Part shown: positions 1 to 9,539 of the stretch, piece after piece
How the letters are laid out: each line of letters starts with the position of its first letter
Numbering within the stretch: the first letter of the stretch is position 1
Source of the DNA: Devriesea agamarum
GTDB lineage: Bacteria; Actinomycetota; Actinomycetes; Actinomycetales; Dermabacteraceae
Length of the DNA stretch: 64,000 nucleotides
Assembly (NCBI RefSeq): GCF_900070355.1
Contig: NZ_LN849456.1
Location: 2,356,001 to 2,420,000 of the forward strand
Direction of reading: 5' to 3'
Made by a program: the position numbers and the translations under genes
Notes under the pieces: model-generated
The model's input: only the letters and a program-made list of their open reading frames with translations
Database searches by the model: none
Told to the model about the DNA's origin: nothing

Positions 1-189
1 GAGGCACAGGGTCGTCCGCTCAAAGGGGTTGGGGTGATCTACCGGGCACGGGTGGTTGGCGGGCAGCTCGTGTCTGAAATCGGCGGAAGCACCGACTGCG
101 CCGCGTGGATACCGCTGCGCGAGGTGGTGAACCTTCCCCGCGTGGAACTGGTGGATCAGGCTTTCTGTATGGCGGGACTGTCCGTCTAG
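1..189 (+). CDS. Nudix hydrolase, C-terminal fragment
   Basis: The reading frame is open from the first base of the window and ends with TAG at 187-189, so only the last 62 residues of a longer protein are present. The visible part has the pattern seen at the end of Nudix domains: a beta strand with GVIYRARV, a loop with EIGGSTD, then AAWIPLREV and LPRVELVDQA. Nudix enzymes hydrolyse nucleoside diphosphates linked to another moiety. The catalytic Nudix box lies outside the window, so the substrate cannot be inferred. The assignment rests on this C-terminal pattern alone. Confidence 0.6.
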   Translation, partial: EAQGRPLKGVGVIYRARVVGGQLVSEIGGSTDCAAWIPLREVVNLPRVELVDQAFCMAGLSV

Positions 190-339
190 AGCACCTTCGG
201 ATTATTGAGTATCATAGGTAACCGGATGAACGTGGGTATCTTGGGCATCTAGATCGGCAGATCCGCTGACCCGACTAGCCCTATGTTGCCCGGAACACGT
301 AATGTGGGTGTTCCAAGACCGCCACAGAAAGGAACAATT

Positions 340-537
340 ATGAGCCTCGGCGATAAGATCCAGAACAAGGCCCAGGAGCTCGCAGGCAAGGCCAAGGAAG
401 TCATTGGCGATCTCACGGATGACAAGAGCAAGGAAGCTGAAGGTAAGGGCGACCAGGCTGAAGCCGGCGTGCGCCAGGCAGGCGAGAACGTCAAGGATGC
501 TGCCAAGAACATTAAAGATGGTCTGACCGGCAACTGA
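340..537 (+). CDS. CsbD-family stress protein
   Basis: A 65-residue, highly charged, Lys/Ala/Glu-rich helical protein starting MSLGDKIQNKAQELAGKAKE. This is the typical CsbD layout: N-terminal K-x-x-G-x-x-K helices and a C-terminal AAKNIKDGLTG. CsbD-like proteins are small general-stress proteins of unknown biochemical activity, often controlled by alternative sigma factors. An in-frame ATG lies 57 bases upstream, but the start at 340 has an AAAGGA ribosome site at 328-333 and gives the usual family length. A strong hairpin follows the gene, so it is probably monocistronic. Confidence 0.85.
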   Translation: MSLGDKIQNKAQELAGKAKEVIGDLTDDKSKEAEGKGDQAEAGVRQAGENVKDAAKNIKDGLTGN

Positions 538-556
538 TCGGCGTTGTAAGCGATAT

Positions 557-595
557 ATCCCCGGTCCGTTTCCCATATGGGAAGGGATCGGGGAT
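557..595 (+). terminator. Terminator hairpin after csbD-like gene
   Basis: A long inverted repeat: ATCCCCGGTCC with GTTTCCC on the left, an ATAT loop, and GGGAAGGGATCGGGGAT on the right, with a single mismatch. It starts 19 bases after the CsbD stop codon. The trailing bases are only modestly T-rich (TATCTTT), and they run directly into the start of the next gene. Confidence 0.7.
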
Positions 596-605
596 TATCT
601 TTGCT

Positions 606-1715
606 ATGGCTGCTGAAGAGATTGACTCGCGGCTTTTGGACATAGCCGATCACCTCGCCCAATCCTCCCCTCAGTACACTCAGCGCACCGTCGGACACTG
701 GAGTCTTGACGACGGCGGCGCCCTGGCGGGGAGCGTTGTGGCGATCGTCCACGGTGGTGATCATTGGGATGTATTCAGCGTGGACGTGGACGAGCATCTT
801 ATCCGCAGCGTGCACAGTTTTCTCGCCCAGAGCGAGTATCACTGGCTGCGACTGGTTGTATCCAGGGATCAGCCGTTGCAGTGGCAGGTCGGCGGGCTCA
901 GAGCTGATGAGGCGCCAGTTGGGGGCGCGCGTGGAGGCGCCGGCGCGCTCGTTGATGGCGGTCATCGACGCCAGATTGCGGCCGATGAACTCGCACGTTT
1001 CCGTCGCGAATACGGCGATGTTCCCCTGGGTGCGTTATCGGGTGCTCCGCCAGGGCAGCAAGATCTCGACGCCGAATTTCCGCTCTTGCTGGCTGAGCAG
1101 ACTCCGCTTCCTCATTCTCGCGAGATGCTGTGGGAGGGTTCACCACGCGCATTAGACAGGATTGCGGATCTCATCATCGACCAGGCACCTGCGAGATGGC
1201 TGCGCATTGTGATGGTGGATTTGCGGGTGAGTCCGGTTGCCGGAGGCGACGACGGGTACGGACCGAGTATCGTCATGGACGGCGACTCGCTGGGTGCAGG
1301 GGATGAGAGAGATAGTTTCGTAAAGCGCAGGCGCGTGTGTGTCGGCGGCGCGATTATCGACCATGCAGGCAACCTTGTTCCGCTTGCGCTGAGGCCTTTT
1401 GCGCGTCGGGATGGTGCTTTTTTGGGCAGGCTGGGTGATGACTTCCGTGAGATTCGGACCGACATCGCTGTGGCAGGTTTTCCAGAACCCGATGCACTGG
1501 AAATTGCGGTGGATCGAACCGGTCAACGGGTTATCTGCGCCAGTTTTGATCTGGGCCTCACCTCGCGTGATATCCCGGGCCATCCGGCAGTCCATGACGC
1601 GTATTACCACTTGAGATTGCGCGCCCCGGAGATAGAAAAAATCCGCGAGCAATTGGAACCGCAAACCTGGTGGGACCGGGTCCGCAGCAGGCTTCGTTTA
1701 TCCCGAGGGTGGTAG
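606..1715 (+). CDS. Hypothetical protein, 369 aa
   Basis: A 369-residue soluble protein with no signal peptide or membrane segment and no family I recognise. The sequence looks bipartite. Residues about 10-110 and 170-330 each combine acidic segments with aromatic beta-strand patterns such as HWDVFSVDVDE and HWLRLVVSRD, which suggests two related alpha/beta modules. The C-terminus ends in a basic, Trp-rich stretch (TWWDRVRSRLRLSRGW). The ATG follows the csbD terminator with almost no leader and no clear ribosome site, so leaderless translation is possible. Several overlapping antisense ORFs here are shadows. Confidence 0.6.
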   Translation: MAAEEIDSRLLDIADHLAQSSPQYTQRTVGHWSLDDGGALAGSVVAIVHGGDHWDVFSVDVDEHLIRSVHSFLAQSEYHWLRLVVSRDQPLQWQVGGLRADEAPVGGARGGAGALVDGGHRRQIAADELARFRREYGDVPLGALSGAPPGQQDLDAEFPLLLAEQTPLPHSREMLWEGSPRALDRIADLIIDQAPARWLRIVMVDLRVSPVAGGDDGYGPSIVMDGDSLGAGDERDSFVKRRRVCVGGAIIDHAGNLVPLALRPFARRDGAFLGRLGDDFREIRTDIAVAGFPEPDALEIAVDRTGQRVICASFDLGLTSRDIPGHPAVHDAYYHLRLRAPEIEKIREQLEPQTWWDRVRSRLRLSRGW

Positions 1716-1761
1716 AGGGCCTCCGGATATGAGGGCCTGACGCCCGGATATCAGTTTCTGA

Positions 1762-2759
<998 letters not shown>

Positions 2760-2763
<4 letters not shown>

Positions 2764-3743
2764 GGGCAGAACGTCGCTGTCTGCGGGTCTCCCTGATTGA
2801 GCGCGGAGTTCCGGTTGTCGAGATCTGAGGGCGTAACCGTGGGATGGTTGATGACGTGTTCCATCGTGAGGCGCTGAACCCGTTGGTCAGTGGGGTTGTC
2901 GGCAAGGGCGGGAATCACCATGCCCTGGTGAGCTTTGGAGGCGCAGACGTCCAGACCGCTCACCGCTGCCTGCATTGTCTTCGTGGAGCTACCGATTGCA
3001 GATTCACTGGTCGGCAGTGATGCCCCGACGCGGACCGCGTAAATCCCGGCCCGCGTCCGGGCTGGGTTCAGCACGGTGTAGGCGATCACGCCCCCGAAAA
3101 TGAGCCGGTTTGCAGCGGGATTGGTGGACTCGACGTACCACGAGGCGCACATTCGGGGTGAACCCACTATGGCGTAGGCGTCGGCAAACGCGGTGCGGAA
3201 AAAGTAGCCGTTGTCCTGTGTCCAAGCGGATTGAAGCTCCTGAGCCCAAGTCGTCGGGGCGTAGGCAATCAGAAGCTTTCGCTGATCTTCCCAGGACTTG
3301 TGCATGTATTGGGCAGGGGAGAGGAACGCGGCGCTGAGAAAACGGGTGAGAGCGTCGCGGGCTGAGACCAGTGCTGGATCTTCTAGCCCGGGGTGTTGCG
3401 GATCGGTGGGGCTCGGTGTGCCTGGTGCGGGAATTGGGGTGGGGTGAGGGGTCACGGGCAGCTTGCGCATGTTATCTGCCGTTCCCTCGACCCAGAGTGC
3501 GGGGTCGAGGTGAGCGAGGGGATCCTGAGGAATAGCGGTGGCGGACCCAGAGCGCGAGGGTGCAGAACTTAATGAGGGGTCGGCAGTGGGAGACGGATCG
3601 ACCGACATATCCGCGGCACCCGGCATCGACTGGTTGCGGGCACATCCAGAGATCGCGCAGGCCAGGCTGACGCTGCCTGAGGCGAGAAGCCTGCGCCGGG
3701 TCAAGGTCCCGTGTTTTGCTTTGGGTATGGATCCCTCATCCAT
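2760..3743 (-). CDS. Putative lipoprotein with twin-Arg signal
   Basis: A 327-residue exported protein. The N-terminus has basic residues with a TRRRLLASG twin-arginine-like motif, a short hydrophobic core and a lipobox-like AISGC. This predicts membrane anchoring through a lipidated cysteine near residue 34, possibly after Tat export. A Ser/Pro/Thr-rich linker follows to about residue 125, then a globular domain (DALTRFLSAAFLSPAQYMHK, FFRTAFADAYAIVGSP, LIFGGVIAYTVL) that I cannot assign. It is the first gene of an operon: its stop overlaps the start of the His-Asp repeat protein. Function unknown. Confidence 0.65.
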
Positions 3744-3821
3744 GTCATCACTGTAGCGATAGCATCCGACATCTAAGGTATGTCTAGACTTTTTTCGGTT
3801 TGAGTTTGGGGTTGGGTTTGT

Positions 3822-3971
3822 AAAAGGGTCGTCTGGCCCGATTGCCCGGTCTGGTGTCGAGCCTGATTGTTCGGTCTGGTGTCCAGTCTGATTGTCCGGT
3901 CTGGCGTTCAGCTTGACTGTCCGGTCTAGCGGCCAGCTTGACTGTCCGGTCTGGCGGCCAGACCGACTGCG
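3822..3971. repeat. Intergenic 25-bp tandem repeat array
   Basis: Five clear 25-bp units start at 3847, 3872, 3897, 3922 and 3947, preceded by a partial unit from about 3822. Each unit begins CGGTCT and carries an imperfect dyad of the form CTGG-N3-CCAG (for example CTGGTGTCCAG and CTGGCGGCCAG). The array occupies much of the 340-bp gap between the divergently transcribed lipoprotein operon and the kinase gene. There are no unique spacers, so it is not CRISPR. It may be an operator array or a decaying minisatellite. Confidence 0.8.
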
Positions 3972-4082
3972 TGCCTAAGTGTCGGTTTTGCCTTATGTGG
4001 GGTTCTGATTGTCAGGTATTGACGAGGCGTTTTCATTGTTTGTACCCAATAGGAAGTATGGCGTGTTTACGATAGGCGCGTT

Positions 4083-5498
4083 ATGGCTGATGTGCTTGCG
4101 GGTCGCTTTATCCTCATCGATCTGATCGCGAAGGGTGGATCGGGGTGGGTCTGGCGAGCCTGGGATGCAAAACGTGGGCAGGTCTGCGCGGCGAAGGTTT
4201 TACGCCAGCGCGATTCAGCTGACTTATTGCGGTTTGTGCGAGAAAAGAGCGCTACATTCGAGCATCCGCATGTGCTAACGCCTTACGGGTGGGGCGCTGA
4301 GGATGCTCACGTTGTGCTAGCGATGCCGCTGGTGAGCGGCGGAAACCTTGAGATGTTGCTGCGACGGTACGGCAGACTCCAAGAAAGCGCCGTCGCGGTC
4401 ATCCTCTCTCAGCTACTCGACGGGCTGAGTGTGGTGCATGCCCACGACTGGGTGCATCGGGACGTCAAACCCGCCAATATCCTGTTCGAGCCGAGTGGGA
4501 CTGGGCCTCTGCGCAGTCGTCTGACGGATTTTGGAATCGCGATGCACCGCGCCGACATCCGGTTTACCGGGGTTGGCATGATCAACGGAACTCCGGGTTA
4601 CATTGCTCCCGAACTGTTCCACCTGGCTGAGCCCGAACCGTCGCACGATCTTTACGCGGCAGGCATGGTTGCCCTGGTGGCCTTGAATTGGCCCGTTGAG
4701 CTGCACGACGGGCCGCTCACCTCGGAGGAAACGGATCAATACCTCGCCTCTGCGTCACCGGCTCTGTCCGAGGTGATTCGAGGTCTGGTGGCGGACAATC
4801 TTGAGCAACGCTATCGCGCAGCCGAGGTCGCGCGTTATGAGTTTCAACCTGCTGCGGACCTACTGCCTGTGACGTTTGCGGATGGCACGCCCATCGACAT
4901 TGTGGATGTTTTGCCGCCGCTTGACTCTTCGCTGATCCCCGAGATGTCGGCGTCGAGTGTGGCATCGGGTGTGGCGTCGAGTGTGGCATCGGGTGTGGCG
5001 TCGAGTGTGGCATCGGGTGTGGCGTCGCCCGCGCTTGGCGCCTCGTCTACCGCTCTGAGCTCGGACGATGAGTCGCCACCGGATGATGAGTCGCCACCGA
5101 GAAAGCTTCGCTTACCCCGAGCTGCTATCCGGTGGATTGCCGACAGACCACAGCGCATAATCGCGACCGCGGTCACCGGGGCAGCCGTGCTCGCCCTGAG
5201 CGGGATCTCACTGAGTGGCTATCTGATCCCCGACGCTGGACGGTCCGCGGCTACGTCGCCCGAGCCGACTAAAACTAGGCAGACATCATCCGGAGCTGCG
5301 CCCTCGGATACAGGGCTACAGGCCGACGCGCCGCAGGCCGACACGACGCGGACGGCCCCTCCGACAGCGGCCCGGATGCCCGAGGTTACCGAGCATCAGG
5401 GCTGCCCACCTGCCCAGGTAGGAAGCATCGGCAGACTACCGGACGGGCGCTATGTATCCTGCTCCCGGGTCATGGGCGGTACGTATGCTTACCGCTGA
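4083..5498 (+). CDS. Membrane-anchored Ser/Thr protein kinase
   Basis: A 471-residue PknB-type Hanks kinase that phosphorylates proteins on Ser/Thr. All key motifs are present: glycine loop GGSGWVW (18-24), ATP-binding K38, E54 as likely helix-C glutamate, HRDVKPAN with catalytic D127, DFG at 149-151 and an APE-like motif near 176-178. Residues about 290-345 are a low-complexity juxtamembrane linker built from SSVASGVA and DDESPP repeats. One hydrophobic segment near 360-385 is followed by a roughly 85-residue extracellular tail with two Cys and no PASTA repeats. The receptor ligand is therefore unclear. It is transcribed away from the lipoprotein operon across the 25-bp repeat array, and its 3' end overlaps the convergent DUF488 gene by 10 bases. 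Confidence 0.9.
   Translation: MADVLAGRFILIDLIAKGGSGWVWRAWDAKRGQVCAAKVLRQRDSADLLRFVREKSATFEHPHVLTPYGWGAEDAHVVLAMPLVSGGNLEMLLRRYGRLQESAVAVILSQLLDGLSVVHAHDWVHRDVKPANILFEPSGTGPLRSRLTDFGIAMHRADIRFTGVGMINGTPGYIAPELFHLAEPEPSHDLYAAGMVALVALNWPVELHDGPLTSEETDQYLASASPALSEVIRGLVADNLEQRYRAAEVARYEFQPAADLLPVTFADGTPIDIVDVLPPLDSSLIPEMSASSVASGVASSVASGVASSVASGVASPALGASSTALSSDDESPPDDESPPRKLRLPRAAIRWIADRPQRIIATAVTGAAVLALSGISLSGYLIPDAGRSAATSPEPTKTRQTSSGAAPSDTGLQADAPQADTTRTAPPTAARMPEVTEHQGCPPAQVGSIGRLPDGRYVSCSRVMGGTYAYR
4950..5021. repeat. 24-bp coding tandem repeat in kinase
   Basis: Three identical 24-bp units plus the start of a fourth encode Ser-Ser-Val-Ala-Ser-Gly-Val-Ala repeats in the juxtamembrane linker. 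They are followed at about 5065-5100 by two copies of an 18-bp unit encoding DDESPP. Identity between copies indicates a recent expansion. Confidence 0.9.
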
Positions 5499-6055
5499 GC
5501 CGTCGCAAACGCAGAACGCAACACGTCGGCAAGGATCACCGCGTGGTTGATTCTCGGATCTCGTGCCGCATACAGCATGACGATCCGCCCTACCGACCGA
5601 TGAGAGTTCACGAATTCAATCAGGGCTGGTGCGGCCTCGAGCTCAGCTCGGTAGCGTCGGGAGAACTCGTCAAAACGTTCGGGCTCATGGTCAAACCACC
5701 TACGCAGCTCTGGCGACGGCGCGAGCTCTTGAGCCCACTCGACGCCCTGGAGGTCGGTCTTGCTCACACCGCGCGGCCACAGCCGATCGACCAGGACAAA
5801 GGCGGTGGCAGGTTCCGCCGGTGACCTGAGCTCAGGCGTCGATGCCCGCGGGGTAAGCGTCGATGACTTTGTGTCAGGTGCCGATGACCTTGCGTCAGGC
5901 GTCGTTGATCTCGGGTGCGACGCCTGCTCAGCGCGGTGAACCAGCTGGCCGTGACGTTCGGACCGGAAGACGTACACCCGTTCACACGCAATCACAGGCC
6001 CCGTGCCGTTGAGATGCGGCACGGGGACGTCATGATCGTGAACGCGGCCTGTCAT
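5489..6055 (-). CDS. DUF488 (YeaO-like) protein
   Basis: A 188-residue DUF488 protein. The conserved core is VLVDRLWPRGVSKTDLQGVEWAQELAPSPELRRWFDHEPERFDEF in its usual order (cited as landmarks: VDRLWPRG, ELAPSPELR, WFDHEPERF), with the C-terminal VMLYAARDPRINHAVIL. Members are small cytoplasmic proteins of uncertain function. Between the first strand (VYVFRSER) and VLVDRLWPRG lies an insert of about 40 residues made of a 21-bp repeat, absent from typical family members of about 120 residues. It is the distal gene of a pair: its ATG overlaps the stop of the serine hydrolase gene in an ATGA junction. Its 3' end overlaps the kinase gene. Confidence 0.8.
   Translation of the reverse strand: MTGRVHDHDVPVPHLNGTGPVIACERVYVFRSERHGQLVHRAEQASHPRSTTPDARSSAPDTKSSTLTPRASTPELRSPAEPATAFVLVDRLWPRGVSKTDLQGVEWAQELAPSPELRRWFDHEPERFDEFSRRYRAELEAAPALIEFVNSHRSVGRIVMLYAARDPRINHAVILADVLRSAFATAQR
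5836..5919. repeat. 21-bp coding tandem repeat in DUF488 gene
   Basis: Four 21-bp units start at 5836, 5857, 5878 and 5899, each beginning G(C/T)G(T/C)CG(A/T)TGA-like. They encode the low-complexity insert of the DUF488 protein. The length is a multiple of three and the repeats interrupt an otherwise compact domain. Confidence 0.75.
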
Positions 6056-7707
6056 GAGGCAGACGAGCTCCCCGCTTTATCGCTGTCTGCATTGGCGCTA
6101 CTGGCGCTCTTGATACCGCTGAGGGATTCATCTTTAGGAGGTGCGACGGCAACCGTATCGAGCGCCTGAATCAGAGCCTGAGCCCGCGGATCCATCAACA
6201 GGTCAATGCGCAGGTTCTTCGGCTCTCCATCGGGGTTTGATACCTTCCCCGGGAACGTCCACCGAACCTGCGCGGGGCTGAGCACCACCGGCTCAGGCCA
6301 GTCATCACCCAGGTCAATACCGGTATCCGCGATGGCTTTATCGAGGCGACGGCGCCGTTCGGCCCGAGGGATGTCGAGATCCATATTGTCGGCAAACCAC
6401 TGATCAGCCAGCGCCGAATCATCGGTTCGCAGCCAGTCCATAGCGGCGCGCATAGCGTCACGGGTGCGGTCAGCTAGCGGCAAGTTTGATTCGTTGGCCT
6501 GTCCTTTGCGTTCCAGCTGCGCCAGGTCCACAGGATCCTGGGACGGCTCACCGTCACGAAGCTTTGGACGAGTCAGCAGCTGAGGCTCTATGCGCAGCAC
6601 GGTGCGCATCGCCTCCATCGACAACGCGATCCCTGGCGCATATTTCGAGTTAGCCAGCACAATCATGCCCAGGCCGCTACTGCGATGCCAGCACATAAAC
6701 GACCCGTAGCCGGGATAACCGCCGGAATGAGAGATGATCTCTCCAAGGTCTGGGAATCGCTCGACCACCAGGCCAAATCCGTAACCAGCGAGGCGATCAA
6801 AGCCACGACCATCTGGGAGCACCGGTGGCGTCAGTGACCGGTACGCCTGCTGCATTTCCCGACGGGATGCCGTGCTGAGAAGCGACTGGTCCTGATCCGC
6901 GGCATCCGCACTGTTTGCCGCGGCAAGGAACCGGACCCAGCGGGCGACATCCTCCACCGTGGAGTACAAACCCGCCATGGCGCCGTACACTCCGGGGCTG
7001 TCGAAGGGAACCGGCTCGAACCTAGTGGCATCCTCACGGTCTGCCAGGCGGTGACCAGCGGCGATTCGCTGCGGGTCCAGACCTTCGCGATCAAACGCGG
7101 TATCCCGCATGCCGAGGGGTTTGATAAAACGCTGAATGATCTCGTCGGCATACGAGTGCCCGGTGATCCGGGTGATGATCTCGCCGAGGATCACGTAGCC
7201 GGTGTTGGAATACTCGAAACCGGTCCCGGGCCGATGCACGAATCCGAGCCCTGCCCGCAACATAGTGGAGAAATTCTCCCGCGTCATTGCTTCTTGCCGG
7301 TCGCCCCACGGATTGTCGGTGACCAACCCGGCGCTCATGGTCAAGAGATTCCGCACTGTAATCGCGGGGCAGTCTGCGGTCGGCAGCAATACCTCGGACA
7401 GTTCGGGAACGTAGTTGGCGGCGGCATCGTCCAGGCGAAGACGGCCTTCATCGCGCAGCGCAAGAATCGTTGCGGCAGTAAACGACTTGGTCATCGAGGC
7501 AATCCGCGAGATCGTGCGCGGTCCAGGCACCTGACTGTTGGCATCGGGCTGACCATCGCGGATCAACGTCGTTCCCGCGCCGCCACTGGCCAGTAACTCA
7601 TGATCGGTACCGAATCCTCCGACTAACCCCCAGGCCAGTCCGCAAGTTCGATGGTCTGCAACGGCTTTGTCGGCGAGGCTCTGCAAGGCAGCGGTCATAT
7701 CGTGCAT
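6052..7707 (-). CDS. Serine hydrolase, beta-lactamase class C family
   Basis: A serine beta-lactamase/penicillin-binding-protein-like hydrolase (551 aa from this start). It has the SMTK nucleophile motif (SxxK), YSNTGY as the YxN motif and HSGGYPGYGS in place of KTG. A further domain of about 150 residues follows (from about position 6550 down to 6052), as in esterase-like members. It probably cleaves an amide or ester; the substrate is not deducible. An upstream GTG would extend the frame to 7905, but that extension consists of a 25-bp tandem repeat. I therefore prefer ATG 7707, or ATG 7698, both near GGGGACC. No signal peptide is obvious from this start, suggesting a cytoplasmic enzyme. It overlaps the DUF488 gene by ATGA. 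Confidence 0.85.
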   Translation of the reverse strand: MHDMTAALQSLADKAVADHRTCGLAWGLVGGFGTDHELLASGGAGTTLIRDGQPDANSQVPGPRTISRIASMTKSFTAATILALRDEGRLRLDDAAANYVPELSEVLLPTADCPAITVRNLLTMSAGLVTDNPWGDRQEAMTRENFSTMLRAGLGFVHRPGTGFEYSNTGYVILGEIITRITGHSYADEIIQRFIKPLGMRDTAFDREGLDPQRIAAGHRLADREDATRFEPVPFDSPGVYGAMAGLYSTVEDVARWVRFLAAANSADAADQDQSLLSTASRREMQQAYRSLTPPVLPDGRGFDRLAGYGFGLVVERFPDLGEIISHSGGYPGYGSFMCWHRSSGLGMIVLANSKYAPGIALSMEAMRTVLRIEPQLLTRPKLRDGEPSQDPVDLAQLERKGQANESNLPLADRTRDAMRAAMDWLRTDDSALADQWFADNMDLDIPRAERRRRLDKAIADTGIDLGDDWPEPVVLSPAQVRWTFPGKVSNPDGEPKNLRIDLLMDPRAQALIQALDTVAVAPPKDESLSGIKSASSANADSDKAGSSSAS

Positions 7708-7780
7708 GGTCCCCAGCGTATCGCTGGCCGAACCGATGAGCTGGGGATACGGCGGGGATCGGTGGTCGTGGCGGTGGCGC

Positions 7781-7905
7781 GGCAGGGCATTGGAATGCGT
7801 GGCACGGTAGAGCCTTGCAATATGTGCCACGGAAGGGTCTTGAAATCTGTGGCAAGGGAGGGCATTGGAGTCTGGGACGTGACGGGCTCTTGGCGCGAAA
7901 GACAA
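7781..7905. repeat. 25-bp tandem repeats upstream of serine hydrolase
   Basis: Five degenerate 25-bp units start at 7781, 7806, 7831, 7856 and 7881. Each begins with G-rich sequence followed by a (C/T)TTG or CATTGG core; the first carries a GCATTGGAATGC dyad. The array sits about 75 bases upstream of the chosen hydrolase start, in its likely promoter region. The unit length matches the array at 3822-3971, but the sequence differs. Confidence 0.7.
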
Positions 7906-8127
7906 GGCATAATATGTGATGTGGCCTGCAATGACGCATGCGTGGCGTGTATGGCATCACCACAGCCCCGACGAGGTGAGGAGTCTTATGAGGTGTGACG
8001 TGTGTGCGCTGTCAGAGCGTCCGGTGACGGCAGGGACTGGGAAATCGAGTGCGAACCGTGGCGCGAATGCAGGTTCGGACTCGGGCGTGAGCTTGAGTGC
8101 GGATTTGGATGTGTGGAGTGTGCTCGC

Positions 8128-8409
8128 ATGAAAACGCAAAGCCGAGAGATTGTTTTTAAGAAGATATCACTTTCTATGCTTATTGCAAACGTCGTATTTA
8201 TTGGCGTTATACTAGGCATCGATGTGTTCGAGTTTAGGATTGCAATATATTCAACTGTCATCGCATTCACTATTTCGGGAATAATCCTGTCGGCTCTCAG
8301 CAGATCGGTGTGGCTGGTTATCTTGCATGTGGTGGTTGGATGGCTTTCTCTTCCTCTCATTTTTGGTCTGGCGTATTTCGCTCAAATGATGGTCGATGGA
8401 ACTCCCTGA
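8128..8409 (+). CDS. Small membrane protein, hypothetical
   Basis: A 93-residue protein with three hydrophobic segments (LIANVVFIGVILGI, YSTVIAFTISGIILSAL, WLVILHVVVGWLSLPLIFGL) and a basic N-terminus, predicted to sit in the cytoplasmic membrane. The chosen ATG begins MKTQSREIVFKK. The frame stays open another 42 codons upstream, but that stretch is Cys/Gly-rich and not membrane-like. The gene is visibly more AT-rich than its neighbours, which suggests acquisition from elsewhere. No family recognised. Confidence 0.5.
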   Translation: MKTQSREIVFKKISLSMLIANVVFIGVILGIDVFEFRIAIYSTVIAFTISGIILSALSRSVWLVILHVVVGWLSLPLIFGLAYFAQMMVDGTP

Positions 8410-8717
8410 GGTTCTTATCTGGAAGGCTTTTTGGACTCCCATAAGTTGGAGCTGATGAGATCGTTACTATGTCCGGGGTCTGGGTGGAGGTGATGTTATG
8501 GCTGAGGTGCTTCCACTGGTAATTGCTAGGTCGCCGATATTTGAGGCTGGCTAGTTGGGTGGTGTGCCTCGTTTCCAGCTCGTTCTGGCGCGGGCGCCTG
8601 GTGGGGCCTTGGGTATGCCACTGGCTTCGTGGACATCTTGCCGGGCGGCGGAGGTATGCGGGGCTGCGCATGTTTCCCTGAGCTGCAAACGTTTCCCCGT
8701 GATGTCCGCGCTAATCT
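8410..8717. other. Intergenic region, no gene recognised
   Basis: This 308-bp gap holds no convincing ORF. A very short frame starting ATG at 8498 ends after 18 codons. The stretch includes an inexact direct repeat around GTTTCCC (about 8668-8698) just upstream of the permease gene. No clear promoter or terminator is seen. Confidence 0.4.
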
Positions 8718-9500
8718 TTGGTGGTGTTTGACGTACCTGTGGCCTCTGCGACTGCCTGGATTCTGCTCGCGGTGGCTGCGCTCATCGTTGGACTGTCTAA
8801 AACCGCAATTCCTGGCGCCACAACGGTGGCGGTGGCGATGTTCGCGAGTGTCCTGCCTGCTCGCGAATCCACCGGTGCGCTGTTAGTTTTGCTGCTAATC
8901 GGGGATCTGCTGGCGATCTGGTCCTACCGGCGTGATGTGGACTGGCGGACCCTGTTTCGTTTGATCCCGACGGTGCTGGTAGGCGTTGTTGCGGGTGCGA
9001 TATTTCTCGACTATGCATCGGATTCCACGGTGCGCAGGGTCATCGGGATCGTCTTACTGGCGCTGCTCGCGCTCACCCTCGTGCGTCGCGCGCTTGCATC
9101 TCGCAGGGCACGTCCGCAGTCTAGGGGGCTTGAACGGCGCCCGGTGCACCCGGTTGAGGCCGGTGGATACGGCGCGCTTGGCGGGTTCACCACGATGGTG
9201 GCTAACGCTGGCGGACCGGTGATGAGCCTATATTTTTTGGCGATGCGATTACCGGTCACTCGTTTTCTTGGGACGACCGCGTATTTCTTCTTCGCGGTGA
9301 ACCTAGTGAAGTTGCCATTTCAAATTGGAATCGGGTTGCTGAGTCCGCACATTCTGCTGCTTGATCTGGTGCTCGCCCCGCTGGTGATCGTTGCTGCGTG
9401 GGGTGGGCGGGCGCTTGCTCGCCGAATTGATCAACGGCTATTCGATGCGTTGATGCTCATTCTGACTGGCATTGGTGCACTGAATTTGATGTTTGGGTGA
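8718..9500 (+). CDS. TauE/SafE-family membrane permease
   Basis: A 260-residue integral membrane protein with seven to eight hydrophobic segments arranged as two repeats, as in TauE/SafE (sulfite exporter-like) transporters. The first half has the typical GLSKTAIPGA motif, and the second half the equivalent GGFTTMVANAGGPVMSLYFL. Family members export sulfite, sulfoacetate or other small anions; the substrate here is unknown. The start is a TTG at 8718 or the adjacent GTG at 8721, with no strong ribosome site. It stands alone, between AT-rich small genes. Confidence 0.85.
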   Translation: MVVFDVPVASATAWILLAVAALIVGLSKTAIPGATTVAVAMFASVLPARESTGALLVLLLIGDLLAIWSYRRDVDWRTLFRLIPTVLVGVVAGAIFLDYASDSTVRRVIGIVLLALLALTLVRRALASRRARPQSRGLERRPVHPVEAGGYGALGGFTTMVANAGGPVMSLYFLAMRLPVTRFLGTTAYFFFAVNLVKLPFQIGIGLLSPHILLLDLVLAPLVIVAAWGGRALARRIDQRLFDALMLILTGIGALNLMFG

Positions 9501-9539
9501 AGGTGCTCTATTCGGTGCGGTGTTGATGTTGTCTGATGC

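Noticed and set aside
249-965. Minus-strand frame of 238 codons over csbD and the next gene
   Set aside because: It is antisense to two better-supported genes and its translation is not protein-like.
3822-3971. CRISPR array
   Set aside because: Units are contiguous 25-bp repeats with no unique spacers and no cas genes are present.
7708-7905. N-terminal extension of the serine hydrolase
   Set aside because: The extension is made of 25-bp tandem repeats and lacks any beta-lactamase feature.
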